Assembly (NCBI GenBank): GCA_020048955.1
Contig: JAIFLT010000123.1
Coordinates: 1 to 32,665 of the forward strand
From: Flavobacterium sp.
GTDB taxonomy: Bacteria; Bacteroidota; Bacteroidia; Flavobacteriales; Flavobacteriaceae
DNA: 32,665 nt
Direction: 5' to 3'
The position numbers and the translations under genes are program-made. This document shows positions 18,221 through 27,312 of this stretch, piece after piece (within the stretch, counting starts at the first letter, position 1; the number at the start of each line of letters is the position of its first letter). The notes beneath the pieces are model-generated. The model was given only the letters and a program-made list of their open reading frames with translations. It had not been told where the DNA came from and did no database searches.

Positions 18221-19564
18221 TTACTCCTCTTTCTTAACAACCTTCCTAGCAACCTCAATCTTAAACTTCTTGCCTTTCATTTTTTCATCACGAATGTTAG
18301 CCAAAAACTCTATTACTTTTTTAGATTTTACGGCGGCAAACGAAATGAAATCTTTCACTTCAATCAAACCTAAATCGCCTTTTTCTAGTTTTCCTTTTTG
18401 AGAAAAGAAACCTACAATGTCTATTTTATTCAATTTGTTTTTCTTTCCGCCACTTACATAAATCGTTTGAAATTGCGGTGGTTTTGGTAAATTTGTGGCG
18501 TTTTCTACATTTAAAACAGGCATTTTATAATCTAAATACTCCATTTTTTTCTCACTTTCGTGCGCTATAATGTACGCCGTTCCTGAAGCTAACATTCTCG
18601 CCGTACGACCATTTCTATGAGTAAATTCGTCTTCTTTTAAAGGCAAATGATAATGAATTACGTGCTTCATTTCGGGAATATCCAATCCACGCGCCGCTAA
18701 ATCGGTCGTGATTAAATAACTTACACTTCCGTTTCTAAACTGAATTAAAGCGCGTTCGCGTTCATCTTGATCCATTCCGCCGTGATAATACGTCGAATAA
18801 ATTCCTTTTTCGTTCAACGTGTCGCTGATGCGTTCGGCAGCATCACGATGGTTGCAAAAGATAATCGCCGCTTCCGATTTTAGGGAACAAATCAAATTGA
18901 ATAACGAATTGATTTTGTCTTTTTCTTTAGAAACAACCATTTTCAAACTCAAATTGCTACTCGAATCTTCCGTTGGAATAAAATCCAAAACCGTCGGATT
19001 CAAAACGCGCGTATATTTAGGAATTTCAATATCGGATGTCGCCGAAACCAAAACGCGTTTGTTCAACTTATTCAATCTCGAAATGATAAAGCTCATTTGC
19101 TCGTGAAATCCTAATTGCAACGACTTATCAAATTCATCCAAAACCAACGTCTGAATGGCATCTACAGCAAAAGTTTCTCTGTCCAAATGATCGGCAATTC
19201 GACCAGGCGTTCCTATTAAAATCGCAGGAGGATTTGATAAATTCTTAATTTCTGTTTCAATAGAATGTCCACCATAACAAACATTTACTTTGTAATCGGT
19301 GCCCATTTTTTTCCAAACTTGTTCGATTTGCAAACCCAATTCACGCGATGGAACTAAAATCAAACATTGAACGTCTTTACATCTATCGTCCAACATTTGA
19401 AAAATAGGTAATAAAAAAGCTAACGTTTTTCCAGAACCTGTAGGTGAAAGTAGTAAAACATTGGCCTCGTTCAAGATGGTTTCTTGAGCAACAACTTGCA
19501 TATCGTTTAATTCCTCAATACCTAAATTGAGAAGAACATTATTGGAATGTGGATTTTTATTCAT
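18221..19564 (-). CDS. DEAD-box RNA helicase with DbpA-like C-terminal RNA-binding domain
   Basis: SPTGSGKT, VLDEFDKS, VSATSD, TTDLAARGLDIP, HRNGRTARM; C-terminal NKIDIVGFFSQKGKLEKGDLGLIEVKDFISFAAV. Confidence 0.9.
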   Translation of the reverse strand: MNKNPHSNNVLLNLGIEELNDMQVVAQETILNEANVLLLSPTGSGKTLAFLLPIFQMLDDRCKDVQCLILVPSRELGLQIEQVWKKMGTDYKVNVCYGGHSIETEIKNLSNPPAILIGTPGRIADHLDRETFAVDAIQTLVLDEFDKSLQLGFHEQMSFIISRLNKLNKRVLVSATSDIEIPKYTRVLNPTVLDFIPTEDSSSNLSLKMVVSKEKDKINSLFNLICSLKSEAAIIFCNHRDAAERISDTLNEKGIYSTYYHGGMDQDERERALIQFRNGSVSYLITTDLAARGLDIPEMKHVIHYHLPLKEDEFTHRNGRTARMLASGTAYIIAHESEKKMEYLDYKMPVLNVENATNLPKPPQFQTIYVSGGKKNKLNKIDIVGFFSQKGKLEKGDLGLIEVKDFISFAAVKSKKVIEFLANIRDEKMKGKKFKIEVARKVVKKEE

Positions 19565-19568
19565 TTGG

Positions 19569-19576
19569 CAAAGGTA
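19569..19576 (-). promoter_or_regulatory. Putative -7 element TACCTTTG, 4 nt from the helicase ATG
   Basis: Plus strand reads CAAAGGTA immediately upstream of the start codon at 19564-19562. Confidence 0.5.
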
Positions 19577-19698
19577 ACTAAATTTAGGGTTTTAGGTTGT
19601 AGGTTTTTGGATGTAGGTTTTGACATAAATTTTTCAAATTTCTTAAATTTCTCAAATCTGTGTTGCTAAAAATTGATAATTAGAGTTGATTTTTTAAT

Positions 19699-19706
19699 TA
19701 CATTTG
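19699..19706 (+). promoter_or_regulatory. Putative -7 element TACATTTG for the M14 gene
   Basis: TAnnTTTG match 19 nt upstream of the ATG at 19726. Confidence 0.45.
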
Positions 19707-19725
19707 AACTCCAAAAAAAAATACC

Positions 19726-21453
19726 ATGCGTTTTATAAAAGTTGCTTTCCTCCTATTCACGACAGTTCTTTTGGCTCAAGATAATGCAAAATACGACACC
19801 TATTTTGAAAAAGGAAACGGAAATCAAAGTGCTGATTATGAGGAAATACTTCGTTATTATGAGCAATTGGATTTAGATTTTGAAACCATTCAAGTTTTAA
19901 ATATGGGCGAAACCGATAGTGGTGAACGCTTGCAAGTAGTGATTTTCAATCCAGATAAAGTATTTGATTTAAATTTTGCTTCTTCAGAAAAAAGCATCCT
20001 ATTAATCAATAACGGAATTCACGCCGGTGAACCTGACGGAATTGATGCCACCATGCAATTGTACCGCGACTTGGCTTTAGGGAAAATTAAAGTGCCAAAA
20101 AATGTGATTGTGGTTGCTATTCCGGTCTATAATATTGGTGGTTGTTTGAATAGAAATTCGACGACGCGCGTCAATCAAGATGGACCAGAGGAATATGGTT
20201 TTCGAGGCAATGCAAGAAACTTTGATTTGAACAGAGATTTTATAAAATCGGATACTAAAAATACACATAGTTTTTATAAAATATTTCAAGAATTCAATCC
20301 CGATATTTTTATAGACAATCACGTGAGCAATGGCGCAGATTATCAATATACGTTGACGTACATCATGACCGAACCTAAAAAATTAGGTACCGTTTTGGGT
20401 GATTATATGAAAAACGAATTGACGCCATCGATTGTAAAAGATTTACAACAAAAAAAGATAGAAACCACGCCTTATGTAAACGTTTGGCACGGCACACCAG
20501 ACGAAGGTTTTCAGCAGTTTTTTGAAAGTCCGAGGTATGCCACAGGTTATACTTCATTATTCAATACCATTGGTTTTGTGGTAGAAACGCACATGTTGAA
20601 AAACTACGCTAGTCGTGTGAAAGCAACTTATGAGTTTATGGTTTCTACAATAAATTTTGCCGATAAAAACTATAAAACCATAAAAATCAAACGATTAGAA
20701 AACAAAAAACAATTTCTACCAAAAAGTGAGTATACCATTAAATGGGAAATTGATACGACCAAAATTACCAAAATTCCGTTTTTTGGTTACGAAGGAAAAT
20801 ACAAAAAAAGTGATGTAACCACAGGCAAACGATTGTATTACGATAGAAAACTTCCGTTTACAAAGTACATTCCTTTTTTGGCAGATTTTAAATCGGTTCA
20901 AACGGTTAAAATCCCGAATGCTTATGTCATTCCACAAGGATTTTGGCCCGTAATTGATCGTTTGAAAGAAAATAAAGTAGAATTCAGAAGATTAAAAACC
21001 GATACAATAATTGAAGTAGAAAGTTATAGAATTACCGATTATAAAACTTCTAAAAATGCTTACGAAGGACATTATCCGCACAACAGTACAAAAATTGTAA
21101 GTTCTAAAATAAATATGAATTTTAGAAAAGGTGATTATTTGTTCAAAACCGACCAAATGGGCGTAAAATTTCTAGTAGAAACATTAGAACCAGAAGCCAT
21201 AGACAGCTTTTTCAATTGGAACTTTTTTGACACCATGTTGCAACAAAAAGAAGGCTATTCCGATTATGTTTTTGAAGATTTAGCCAATGAATATCTGAAC
21301 AAAAATCCAGAATTGCGAGCCAAATTAGAACAAAAGAAATTAGAAGACAAAGTCTTTGCAGAAAACCCAGAAGCGCAATTGGATTGGGTTCATAAAAATT
21401 CTACATATTACGAAAAAGCGCATTTGCAATATCCTGTTTATAGGATAAACTGA
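19726..21453 (+). CDS. M14 family metallopeptidase, secreted
   Basis: Signal peptide MRFIKVAFLLFTTVLLAQD; NNGIHAGEPDGIDA; NARNFDLNRDFIK; DIFIDNHVSNGADYQ; GFVVETHML. Confidence 0.85.
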   Translation: MRFIKVAFLLFTTVLLAQDNAKYDTYFEKGNGNQSADYEEILRYYEQLDLDFETIQVLNMGETDSGERLQVVIFNPDKVFDLNFASSEKSILLINNGIHAGEPDGIDATMQLYRDLALGKIKVPKNVIVVAIPVYNIGGCLNRNSTTRVNQDGPEEYGFRGNARNFDLNRDFIKSDTKNTHSFYKIFQEFNPDIFIDNHVSNGADYQYTLTYIMTEPKKLGTVLGDYMKNELTPSIVKDLQQKKIETTPYVNVWHGTPDEGFQQFFESPRYATGYTSLFNTIGFVVETHMLKNYASRVKATYEFMVSTINFADKNYKTIKIKRLENKKQFLPKSEYTIKWEIDTTKITKIPFFGYEGKYKKSDVTTGKRLYYDRKLPFTKYIPFLADFKSVQTVKIPNAYVIPQGFWPVIDRLKENKVEFRRLKTDTIIEVESYRITDYKTSKNAYEGHYPHNSTKIVSSKINMNFRKGDYLFKTDQMGVKFLVETLEPEAIDSFFNWNFFDTMLQQKEGYSDYVFEDLANEYLNKNPELRAKLEQKKLEDKVFAENPEAQLDWVHKNSTYYEKAHLQYPVYRIN

Positions 21454-21461
21454 AATTAAGT

Positions 21462-21597
21462 TTTTAAACCACATAGAAACATAGTTTTAGAAAACCGAAT
21501 TAGACGTTTCACTTTTTTAAAGGATTTCATAGCTATGTAATCTATTTAGAATGAAACGCCTCATAAATAAAAATCTATGTTTATATGTGGTTAAAAT
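21462..21597. repeat. About 136-bp imperfect palindromic element with nested inverted repeats
   Basis: Outer arms TTTTAAACCACATAGAAACATAG / CTATGTTTATATGTGGTTAAAA; inner GACGTTTCA / TGAAACGCC; central perfect palindrome CATAGCTATG (21528-21537). Lies between convergent genes. Confidence 0.75.
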
Positions 21598-21638
21598 TTT
21601 ACAGAAGCTATGAAATTGTTACTTTCTTCAAATGAAAA

Positions 21639-22250
21639 TCAGATTTTGATACTATTTTCATTTTCTTCTTCAAACAACAATTTAATATTTTCATACGAAT
21701 TTTTCAAAGCCTCTTGAATTTCTTCGGGTTTTAACCAAACGGCTTTTTTAATTCCTTCTTCTTTTTGAGGTGTTAATTTGTCTTCAAAATCGGTTTTCAT
21801 TTCAAACCAATGGGTTATTTTTAATCGATATTCGTTATTTCTCTTAAAAATATGATACGTTTTTTGAAGTTTCTTAGTAATTTTCAAACCTTGAACACCA
21901 GTCTCTTCTTCCACTTCTCTTACAGAACAAGCTTCAATTTCTTCGCCTTTATCGCAACCACCTTTGGGCAAATCCCATTTTCCGCCTCTAAAAATGAATA
22001 ATACTTCACCATTTTTGTTATAGACCAATCCGCCACCCGCTTTTTTTACAGGGATTTTTTCCTTTACTTTTTTCAGAATTTCCTTTTCGTCAGGATAATA
22101 CAAATAAGCTTTATTAATTTTATTGTTGAACATCTTTACAATAAGCTGTTCAATGTCAACACTTTCAAGCAAAAACAATTGAAAGTCGGTTTCCTTTGCG
22201 ACTTCATTTGTCAAAAAAAGTGGTTTATCGTTCACAAAAACTTTATACAT
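21639..22250 (-). CDS. NUDIX hydrolase
   Basis: Nudix box GGCDKGEEIEACSVREVEEETGV. Confidence 0.9.
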   Translation of the reverse strand: MYKVFVNDKPLFLTNEVAKETDFQLFLLESVDIEQLIVKMFNNKINKAYLYYPDEKEILKKVKEKIPVKKAGGGLVYNKNGEVLFIFRGGKWDLPKGGCDKGEEIEACSVREVEEETGVQGLKITKKLQKTYHIFKRNNEYRLKITHWFEMKTDFEDKLTPQKEEGIKKAVWLKPEEIQEALKNSYENIKLLFEEENENSIKI

Positions 22251-22253
22251 TTG
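22246..22253 (+). promoter_or_regulatory. Putative -7 element TACATTTG for pyrE, overlapping the Nudix start codon
   Basis: TACATTTG then CGGT then ATG (22258). Confidence 0.5.
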
Positions 22254-22257
22254 CGGT

Positions 22258-22899
22258 ATGATTTTTAATAAAGAAACAGCCGAAAAAACAGCCGAATTGC
22301 TTTTACAAATAAATGCAATTAAATTGAATCCGTCAAATCCTTTTAAGTGGGCTTCGGGTTGGAACTCACCTATTTATTGCGATAATCGTCTAACGCTTTC
22401 ATTTCCAGCGATTAGAAATTATATTCGCGATGAATTTTCTAAGCAAATTGAAGAAATTTATGGTAAACCCGATGCCATTGCAGGTGTTGCAACCGGTGCT
22501 ATTGGCATTGGCATTCTTGTTGCAGAAGAATTAGGACTGCCCTTTGTGTATGTTAGACCAGAGCCAAAAAAGCATGGAAGACAAAATCAAGTGGAAGGTT
22601 TTTTACAAAAAGGTCAGAATGTTGTTGTCGTTGAAGATTTGATTTCAACAGGAAATAGTAGTTTGCTTGCCGTTGAAGCATTAAAAGAAGCTGGTGCCAA
22701 TGTAAAAGGAATGTTAGCTATTTTCTCTTACGGATTTGATGTTGCCGAAGAAAACTTCAAAAATGCGAAGGTAAATTTGAATACGTTAAGCAATTACGAA
22801 CATCTTTTAGAACTTGCTGTAGAAAAACAATACATTACAGAAGAAGAACAAAAAACATTGCAAGAATGGCGAAAAAGTCCATCAACTTGGAGTGTTTAA
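22258..22899 (+). CDS. pyrE: Orotate phosphoribosyltransferase
   Basis: FKWASGWNSPIYCDNRLTLSFP; PRPP motif VVVVEDLISTGNS; YVRPEPKKHGRQNQVEG. Confidence 0.95.
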   Translation: MIFNKETAEKTAELLLQINAIKLNPSNPFKWASGWNSPIYCDNRLTLSFPAIRNYIRDEFSKQIEEIYGKPDAIAGVATGAIGIGILVAEELGLPFVYVRPEPKKHGRQNQVEGFLQKGQNVVVVEDLISTGNSSLLAVEALKEAGANVKGMLAIFSYGFDVAEENFKNAKVNLNTLSNYEHLLELAVEKQYITEEEQKTLQEWRKSPSTWSV

Positions 22900-22973
22900 A
22901 TAGTTATTAATTAATAATTTATTGTTAATAGTTTTGAGCGAACAATAAACCATTAACAACAAACAATAAAGAA

Positions 22974-23366
22974 ATGAATTTAGAAAGTCCAAAAGTTACT
23001 GTAGAAAAATCGGCTGAGTATTTATATACTCAATTGTCTGATGTAAAAAATTTTGAAAAACTAATGCCAGAGAACATTGCTAAATTTGAAGTTCTTGGCG
23101 ATGATATTTTTAATTTTGGTTTGAAAGGTATGCCAGAAATCAAATTACGATTAAAAGAAGGCTTTCCACATTCTATAGTAAATCTTGCTGCAGCAAGCGA
23201 CAAACTTCCTTTTACATTAGTAGCTAATATTGATGCCATTTCTGAAAATTCTAGTGAAGTAAAATTAGATTTTGAAGGCGATTTCAACCCAATGATGGCA
23301 ATGATGATTAAAGGTCCGATTTCAAAATTTATAGAGACTTTGGCTGAAAATATGTACAAGTTGTAA
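22974..23366 (+). CDS. SRPBCC/START-like fold protein
   Basis: SPKVTVEKSAEYLYTQLSDVKNFEKLMPENI pattern typical of small SRPBCC proteins next to birA in flavobacteria. Confidence 0.65.
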   Translation: MNLESPKVTVEKSAEYLYTQLSDVKNFEKLMPENIAKFEVLGDDIFNFGLKGMPEIKLRLKEGFPHSIVNLAAASDKLPFTLVANIDAISENSSEVKLDFEGDFNPMMAMMIKGPISKFIETLAENMYKL

Positions 23367-23411
23367 AAAATAGATTCCTGTGGTTTGACAAAACGGAGGA
23401 ATTGAAAATAG

Positions 23412-23448
23412 AATAACCTCGTAGCTAATTTGTTACGGGGTTATTTTA
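23412..23448. terminator. Rho-independent (probably bidirectional) terminator
   Basis: 12-bp stem AATAACCTCGTA / TACGGGGTTATT (one G-U) at 23412-23423/23434-23445 followed by TTT, between convergent genes. Confidence 0.8.
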
Positions 23449-23461
23449 TACTTTGAAAAAA

Positions 23462-24193
23462 TTAAAATAACATTTGAATCTCTTTTACACCAAAAGTTTT
23501 AACAGAGTCATCGTTCAATAGTACTTCCAACTTACCTTCATAATTTACACCTTGAATGATTCCCATAAATTGATTATTTTGATGGTCTGAAAAGGCAATA
23601 GGTGTATTTAATTTAAAAAGGTTTTTGTGATATTCCTTCCACAGAAAATCATGCTGATTGGAAAGTAACAAACTACTTTGTTTTTTTATTTGAAAAAATA
23701 AACTTTCCAGGATTTCATTTACATCAAACTCTTTTTCTTTTAATAAATATAATGAAGAAGCTTTTGGCAAATTATCAAAGTTAATTTGATTAATATTTAA
23801 TCCAATTCCAATTATAGATTCTATCCTATTGTCAGATTTGAAGCTGTTTTCTATTAAAATGCCACCAATTTTTTTATTTTCTGCCATAATGTCGTTTGGC
23901 CATTTAATAGAAAGTTTAGGCAAATGTAAAGGTTCTAATGTTTTAATTACCGATAGCGCTATGGCAACATTCAAATGAAATATTTCATCAATATCTTTCA
24001 ATACTTCTTTTATCAAGATACTTATAATTAAGTTTTTGCCACTTTCTGTTTCCCATGTTGCACCCATTTGACCTTTCCCTTTTGTTTGGTTCTTGGCAGT
24101 TACAATGGTAAAGTTTTCTACGATTTGACGTCTTGACATTTCTTTCAAAAAATCGTTTGTAGAATCTATGGCATCGAGTTTGATTAGGTTCAT
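23462..24193 (-). CDS. birA: Biotin--[acetyl-CoA-carboxylase] ligase
   Basis: DAIDSTNDFLKE, KNQTKGKGQMGATWETESGKNL, KWPNDIMAENKKIGGILIE. Confidence 0.93.
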   Translation of the reverse strand: MNLIKLDAIDSTNDFLKEMSRRQIVENFTIVTAKNQTKGKGQMGATWETESGKNLIISILIKEVLKDIDEIFHLNVAIALSVIKTLEPLHLPKLSIKWPNDIMAENKKIGGILIENSFKSDNRIESIIGIGLNINQINFDNLPKASSLYLLKEKEFDVNEILESLFFQIKKQSSLLLSNQHDFLWKEYHKNLFKLNTPIAFSDHQNNQFMGIIQGVNYEGKLEVLLNDDSVKTFGVKEIQMLF

Positions 24194-24259
24194 GAAAATT
24201 ATTTTTATAAAACAGTGTTTAAACTTATGTTAAGCATCAAAAATAATCACAAATTTTGA

Positions 24260-24267
24260 TACCTTTG
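24260..24267 (+). promoter_or_regulatory. Putative -7 element TACCTTTG upstream of rsfS
   Basis: TAnnTTTG match 19 nt upstream of the ATG at 24287. Confidence 0.45.
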
Positions 24268-24286
24268 CAAACTATATAAAATTTAA

Positions 24287-24658
24287 ATGGTAAAAAAGAC
24301 AATTAGTACCGATGTTTTATTAACTAACATCATTAAAGGAATAGAAGAAGTAAAAGGAAATGATATTGAAATCCTTGATTTAAGAGAAATCGATACCGCT
24401 GTTTGCGATTATTTTGTTATTTGCAATGGTTCATCAAATACACAAGTTAATGCTATTGTTAACTCTGTTCAAAAAGTTGTTTCCAAAGAAATAAAAGACA
24501 AGCCTTGGCATTTAGAAGGAACCGACAACGCCGAATGGGTTTTGATGGATTATGTAAGTATTGTTGTTCATGTTTTTCAAAAAGAAATTCGTGACTATTA
24601 TAATATTGAAGGTCTTTGGGGCGATGCCAAAATAACAACTTTAGAAAACAAATACTAA
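24287..24658 (+). CDS. rsfS: Ribosome silencing factor (RsfS/Iojap family)
   Basis: DIEILDLREIDTAVCDYFVICNGSSNTQVNAI...WHLEGTDNAEWVLMDYVSIVVHVFQKEIRDYYNIEGLWGDA. Confidence 0.95.
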   Translation: MVKKTISTDVLLTNIIKGIEEVKGNDIEILDLREIDTAVCDYFVICNGSSNTQVNAIVNSVQKVVSKEIKDKPWHLEGTDNAEWVLMDYVSIVVHVFQKEIRDYYNIEGLWGDAKITTLENKY

Positions 24659-24672
24659 AAGCACTATAAATA

Positions 24673-26598
24673 ATGTCAGAGAACAAAAAACCAAGCGGTT
24701 TAAAATTTAGTCCATGGTGGATTTCAGGAGGAGTTATCCTAATATTTGTTATATTAAACCTATTAGGTGGCTCAAGTCTTCAAGATCCTTCAAAAATTTC
24801 TTCATCAAAATTTGATGAACTTTTGAATAGCGGTCAGATTGAAAAAGTAATTATTTACAATAAAAATCAAGCAGAGGCTTATTTAACAACTGCCTCCCTA
24901 AAAGCTAAAGCTAATGAAAAAATAGCCAAAGATGTTTTTGGTAATCCAAATAAAGGGCCACATTACATTTTTGATCCAGGAAATGATGAGCTTTTTCAAA
25001 AGAAATTAGTTGATGCAAGAGCTCAGAAAAAAATCAAAGATTTTGATTTTCAAACTAAAAGCGATTGGTCAGAATTAATAGTTGGTTTATTGCCAATGAT
25101 TATTCTTATTGGAGTTTGGTTGTATTTCATGAGAAGAATGTCTGGTGGTGCTGGCGGTGGCGGAGGTCAAATCTTCAACATTGGAAAATCTAGAGCCAAA
25201 CTTTTTGATGAAAAATCAGAAATAAAAACCACTTTCAAAGATGTTGCTGGTTTGGAAGGTGCTAAAGAGGAAGTTCAAGAAATTGTAGAGTTTCTTAAAA
25301 ACCCCGAAAAATATACTGTTTTAGGAGGAAAAATTCCAAAAGGTGCGCTTTTAGTTGGACCTCCAGGAACAGGAAAAACATTACTTGCTAAAGCTGTTGC
25401 TGGTGAAGCTAAAGTACCTTTTTTCTCATTATCTGGTTCCGATTTTGTAGAAATGTTTGTAGGTGTTGGAGCATCTCGTGTAAGAGATCTATTTAAACAA
25501 GCCAAAGAAAAATCTCCAGCCATCATTTTTATCGATGAAATTGATGCTGTTGGTCGTGCAAGAGGAAAAAATAATATGTCTGGCGGAAACGACGAGCGTG
25601 AAAATACTTTGAACCAGTTACTAACAGAAATGGATGGTTTTGGAACAAACACTCACGTAATTGTATTAGCTGCAACCAATAGAGCCGATGTTTTAGACAA
25701 AGCATTAATGCGTGCAGGTCGTTTTGACAGACAAATCTATGTAGATTTACCAGACATTAGAGAACGTAAAGAAATTTTCGAAGTGCATTTAGCACCTTTA
25801 AAAAAAGTGGAAAATTTGGATACCGACTTTTTAGCAAAACAAACCCCAGGTTTCTCTGGTGCAGATATTGCAAATGTTTGTAACGAAGCGGCTTTAATCG
25901 CTGCTCGAAATAATAAAACAGCTGTTGACAAACAAGATTTTCTAGACGCTGTTGACAGAATTGTTGGCGGTTTGGAAAAGAAAAACAAAATAGTTACACC
26001 TGCAGAAAAGCGAGCTATTGCAGTTCACGAAGCCGGTCACGCAACAGTAAGCTGGATGCTAGAACATGCTGCACCACTTATTAAAGTTACAATTGTTCCT
26101 AGAGGACAAAGTCTAGGTGCTGCATGGTATTTACCAGAAGAAAGACTTATTGTTCGCCCAGATCAAATGCTTGATGAGATGTGTGCTACTATGGGTGGTC
26201 GTGCTGCAGAAAAAGTAATCTTTGATACTATTTCAACGGGTGCATTATCTGATTTAGAAAAAGTTACAAAACAAGCTCGTGCTATGGTAACTATTTATGG
26301 CTTGAATGAAAAATTGGGTAACATTACTTATTATGATTCTTCTGGACAAAGCGAATATAGTTTTAGCAAACCCTACTCAGAAAATACTGCAATTACAATT
26401 GATAAAGAAATTTCACTCCTTATTGAAGGTCAATATCAAAGAGCGATTGAAATTCTTAAAGAAAACAAAGATAAATTGTTACAACTTGCCGATATTTTGA
26501 TTGAAAAAGAAGTTATTTTCAAAGATGATTTGGAAACTATTTTTGGCAAAAGACCCTATCAAAACGACGCCGATGAGCATACCGTATTTACTGTTTAA
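24673..26598 (+). CDS. ftsH: ATP-dependent zinc metalloprotease FtsH
   Basis: Walker [27 protein letters not shown] zinc motif, two N-terminal TM segments. Confidence 0.97.
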   Translation: MSENKKPSGLKFSPWWISGGVILIFVILNLLGGSSLQDPSKISSSKFDELLNSGQIEKVIIYNKNQAEAYLTTASLKAKANEKIAKDVFGNPNKGPHYIFDPGNDELFQKKLVDARAQKKIKDFDFQTKSDWSELIVGLLPMIILIGVWLYFMRRMSGGAGGGGGQIFNIGKSRAKLFDEKSEIKTTFKDVAGLEGAKEEVQEIVEFLKNPEKYTVLGGKIPKGALLVGPPGTGKTLLAKAVAGEAKVPFFSLSGSDFVEMFVGVGASRVRDLFKQAKEKSPAIIFIDEIDAVGRARGKNNMSGGNDERENTLNQLLTEMDGFGTNTHVIVLAATNRADVLDKALMRAGRFDRQIYVDLPDIRERKEIFEVHLAPLKKVENLDTDFLAKQTPGFSGADIANVCNEAALIAARNNKTAVDKQDFLDAVDRIVGGLEKKNKIVTPAEKRAIAVHEAGHATVSWMLEHAAPLIKVTIVPRGQSLGAAWYLPEERLIVRPDQMLDEMCATMGGRAAEKVIFDTISTGALSDLEKVTKQARAMVTIYGLNEKLGNITYYDSSGQSEYSFSKPYSENTAITIDKEISLLIEGQYQRAIEILKENKDKLLQLADILIEKEVIFKDDLETIFGKRPYQNDADEHTVFTV

Positions 26599-26621
26599 AA
26601 ATTAGATAAACATAAAAAATT

Positions 26622-26664
26622 AAAAATCTTAATTCAAAAAATGCTTTTGAATTAAGATTTTTTT
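26622..26664 (+). terminator. Rho-independent terminator after ftsH
   Basis: 18-bp perfect stem 26622-26639 / 26645-26662, 5-nt loop, T-rich end. Confidence 0.85.
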
Positions 26665-26671
26665 ATCTTTG
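26664..26671 (+). promoter_or_regulatory. Putative -7 element TATCTTTG directly abutting the ftsH terminator
   Basis: TAnnTTTG match 40 nt upstream of the ATG at 26712. Confidence 0.45.
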
Positions 26672-26711
26672 AAGGTTTTCAAATGATATTTAAAGTACAT
26701 TACCCAACAAT

Positions 26712-27311
26712 ATGAGTCTTTTTAGAAAAATATTTGGTTCTAGCAATGATGCTTCCGATGAGGAAAACCAAAGTCAATATAACACTCCCAAATCATCAAA
26801 TCTTCCAATTGACGATTTATTTACTTTCAATTTCAAGAAAAATGGCGGTAAGTTTATTTATTGTGAAGATTTAAACGAAGTAAGAGAACAGTTTGAAAAT
26901 ATACTTGAAGAAAATGATTGGTTTGAAAGCGAAGTATTATGTTTTGAACCTAAACTTTACAACCTTTTAGACGAAAATAAACTAAGTTATTCCAACCCAA
27001 CAGAACCAAAATTCTTTTTTGCAAGTTGCGAAAATTTAATTGCAGATGAAGGATCTGTTTTATTTTCTTCTAATCAAATCAAACAAAAAAAACCAAACGA
27101 ATTACCAGACAATATTGTAATACTTGCCACTACAAGTCAGATATTAGAATCTAAAAGTGATGGTTTGAGAGTGATAAAGATAAAATACGATAAAGACTAT
27201 CCTACCAATATTACGACAATCAAATATTTTGAAAAAGCACAAGAAGAAGATTTCTTGACTTATGGAAGTTGTGCCAAAAATCTTTACCTACTTCTTTTAG
27301 AAGATTTATAA
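26712..27311 (+). CDS. LUD-domain (lactate utilisation-like) protein
   Basis: FFFASCENLIADEGSVLFSSNQ...LPDNIVILATTSQI, consistent with LUD; conserved position between ftsH and cdsA. Confidence 0.7.
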   Translation: MSLFRKIFGSSNDASDEENQSQYNTPKSSNLPIDDLFTFNFKKNGGKFIYCEDLNEVREQFENILEENDWFESEVLCFEPKLYNLLDENKLSYSNPTEPKFFFASCENLIADEGSVLFSSNQIKQKKPNELPDNIVILATTSQILESKSDGLRVIKIKYDKDYPTNITTIKYFEKAQEEDFLTYGSCAKNLYLLLLEDL

Positions 27312-27312
27312 C

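Noticed and set aside
18819-19106. Plus-strand 95-aa ORF opposite the helicase
   Set aside because: Antisense to conserved DEAD-box motifs; low-complexity shadow translation.
19586-19621. TTTAGGTTGTAGGTTTTTGGATGTAGGTTTTGA short T/G-rich repeats
   Set aside because: Only three degenerate 8-9 bp units without spacers; looks like simple intergenic repeat, not CRISPR or an iteron array.
22900-22973. TTATTGTTAATAG ... CATTAACAACAAACAATAAA inverted-repeat-like stretch
   Set aside because: AT-rich imperfect complementarity with no T-tract; not enough to call a terminator or regulatory hairpin.
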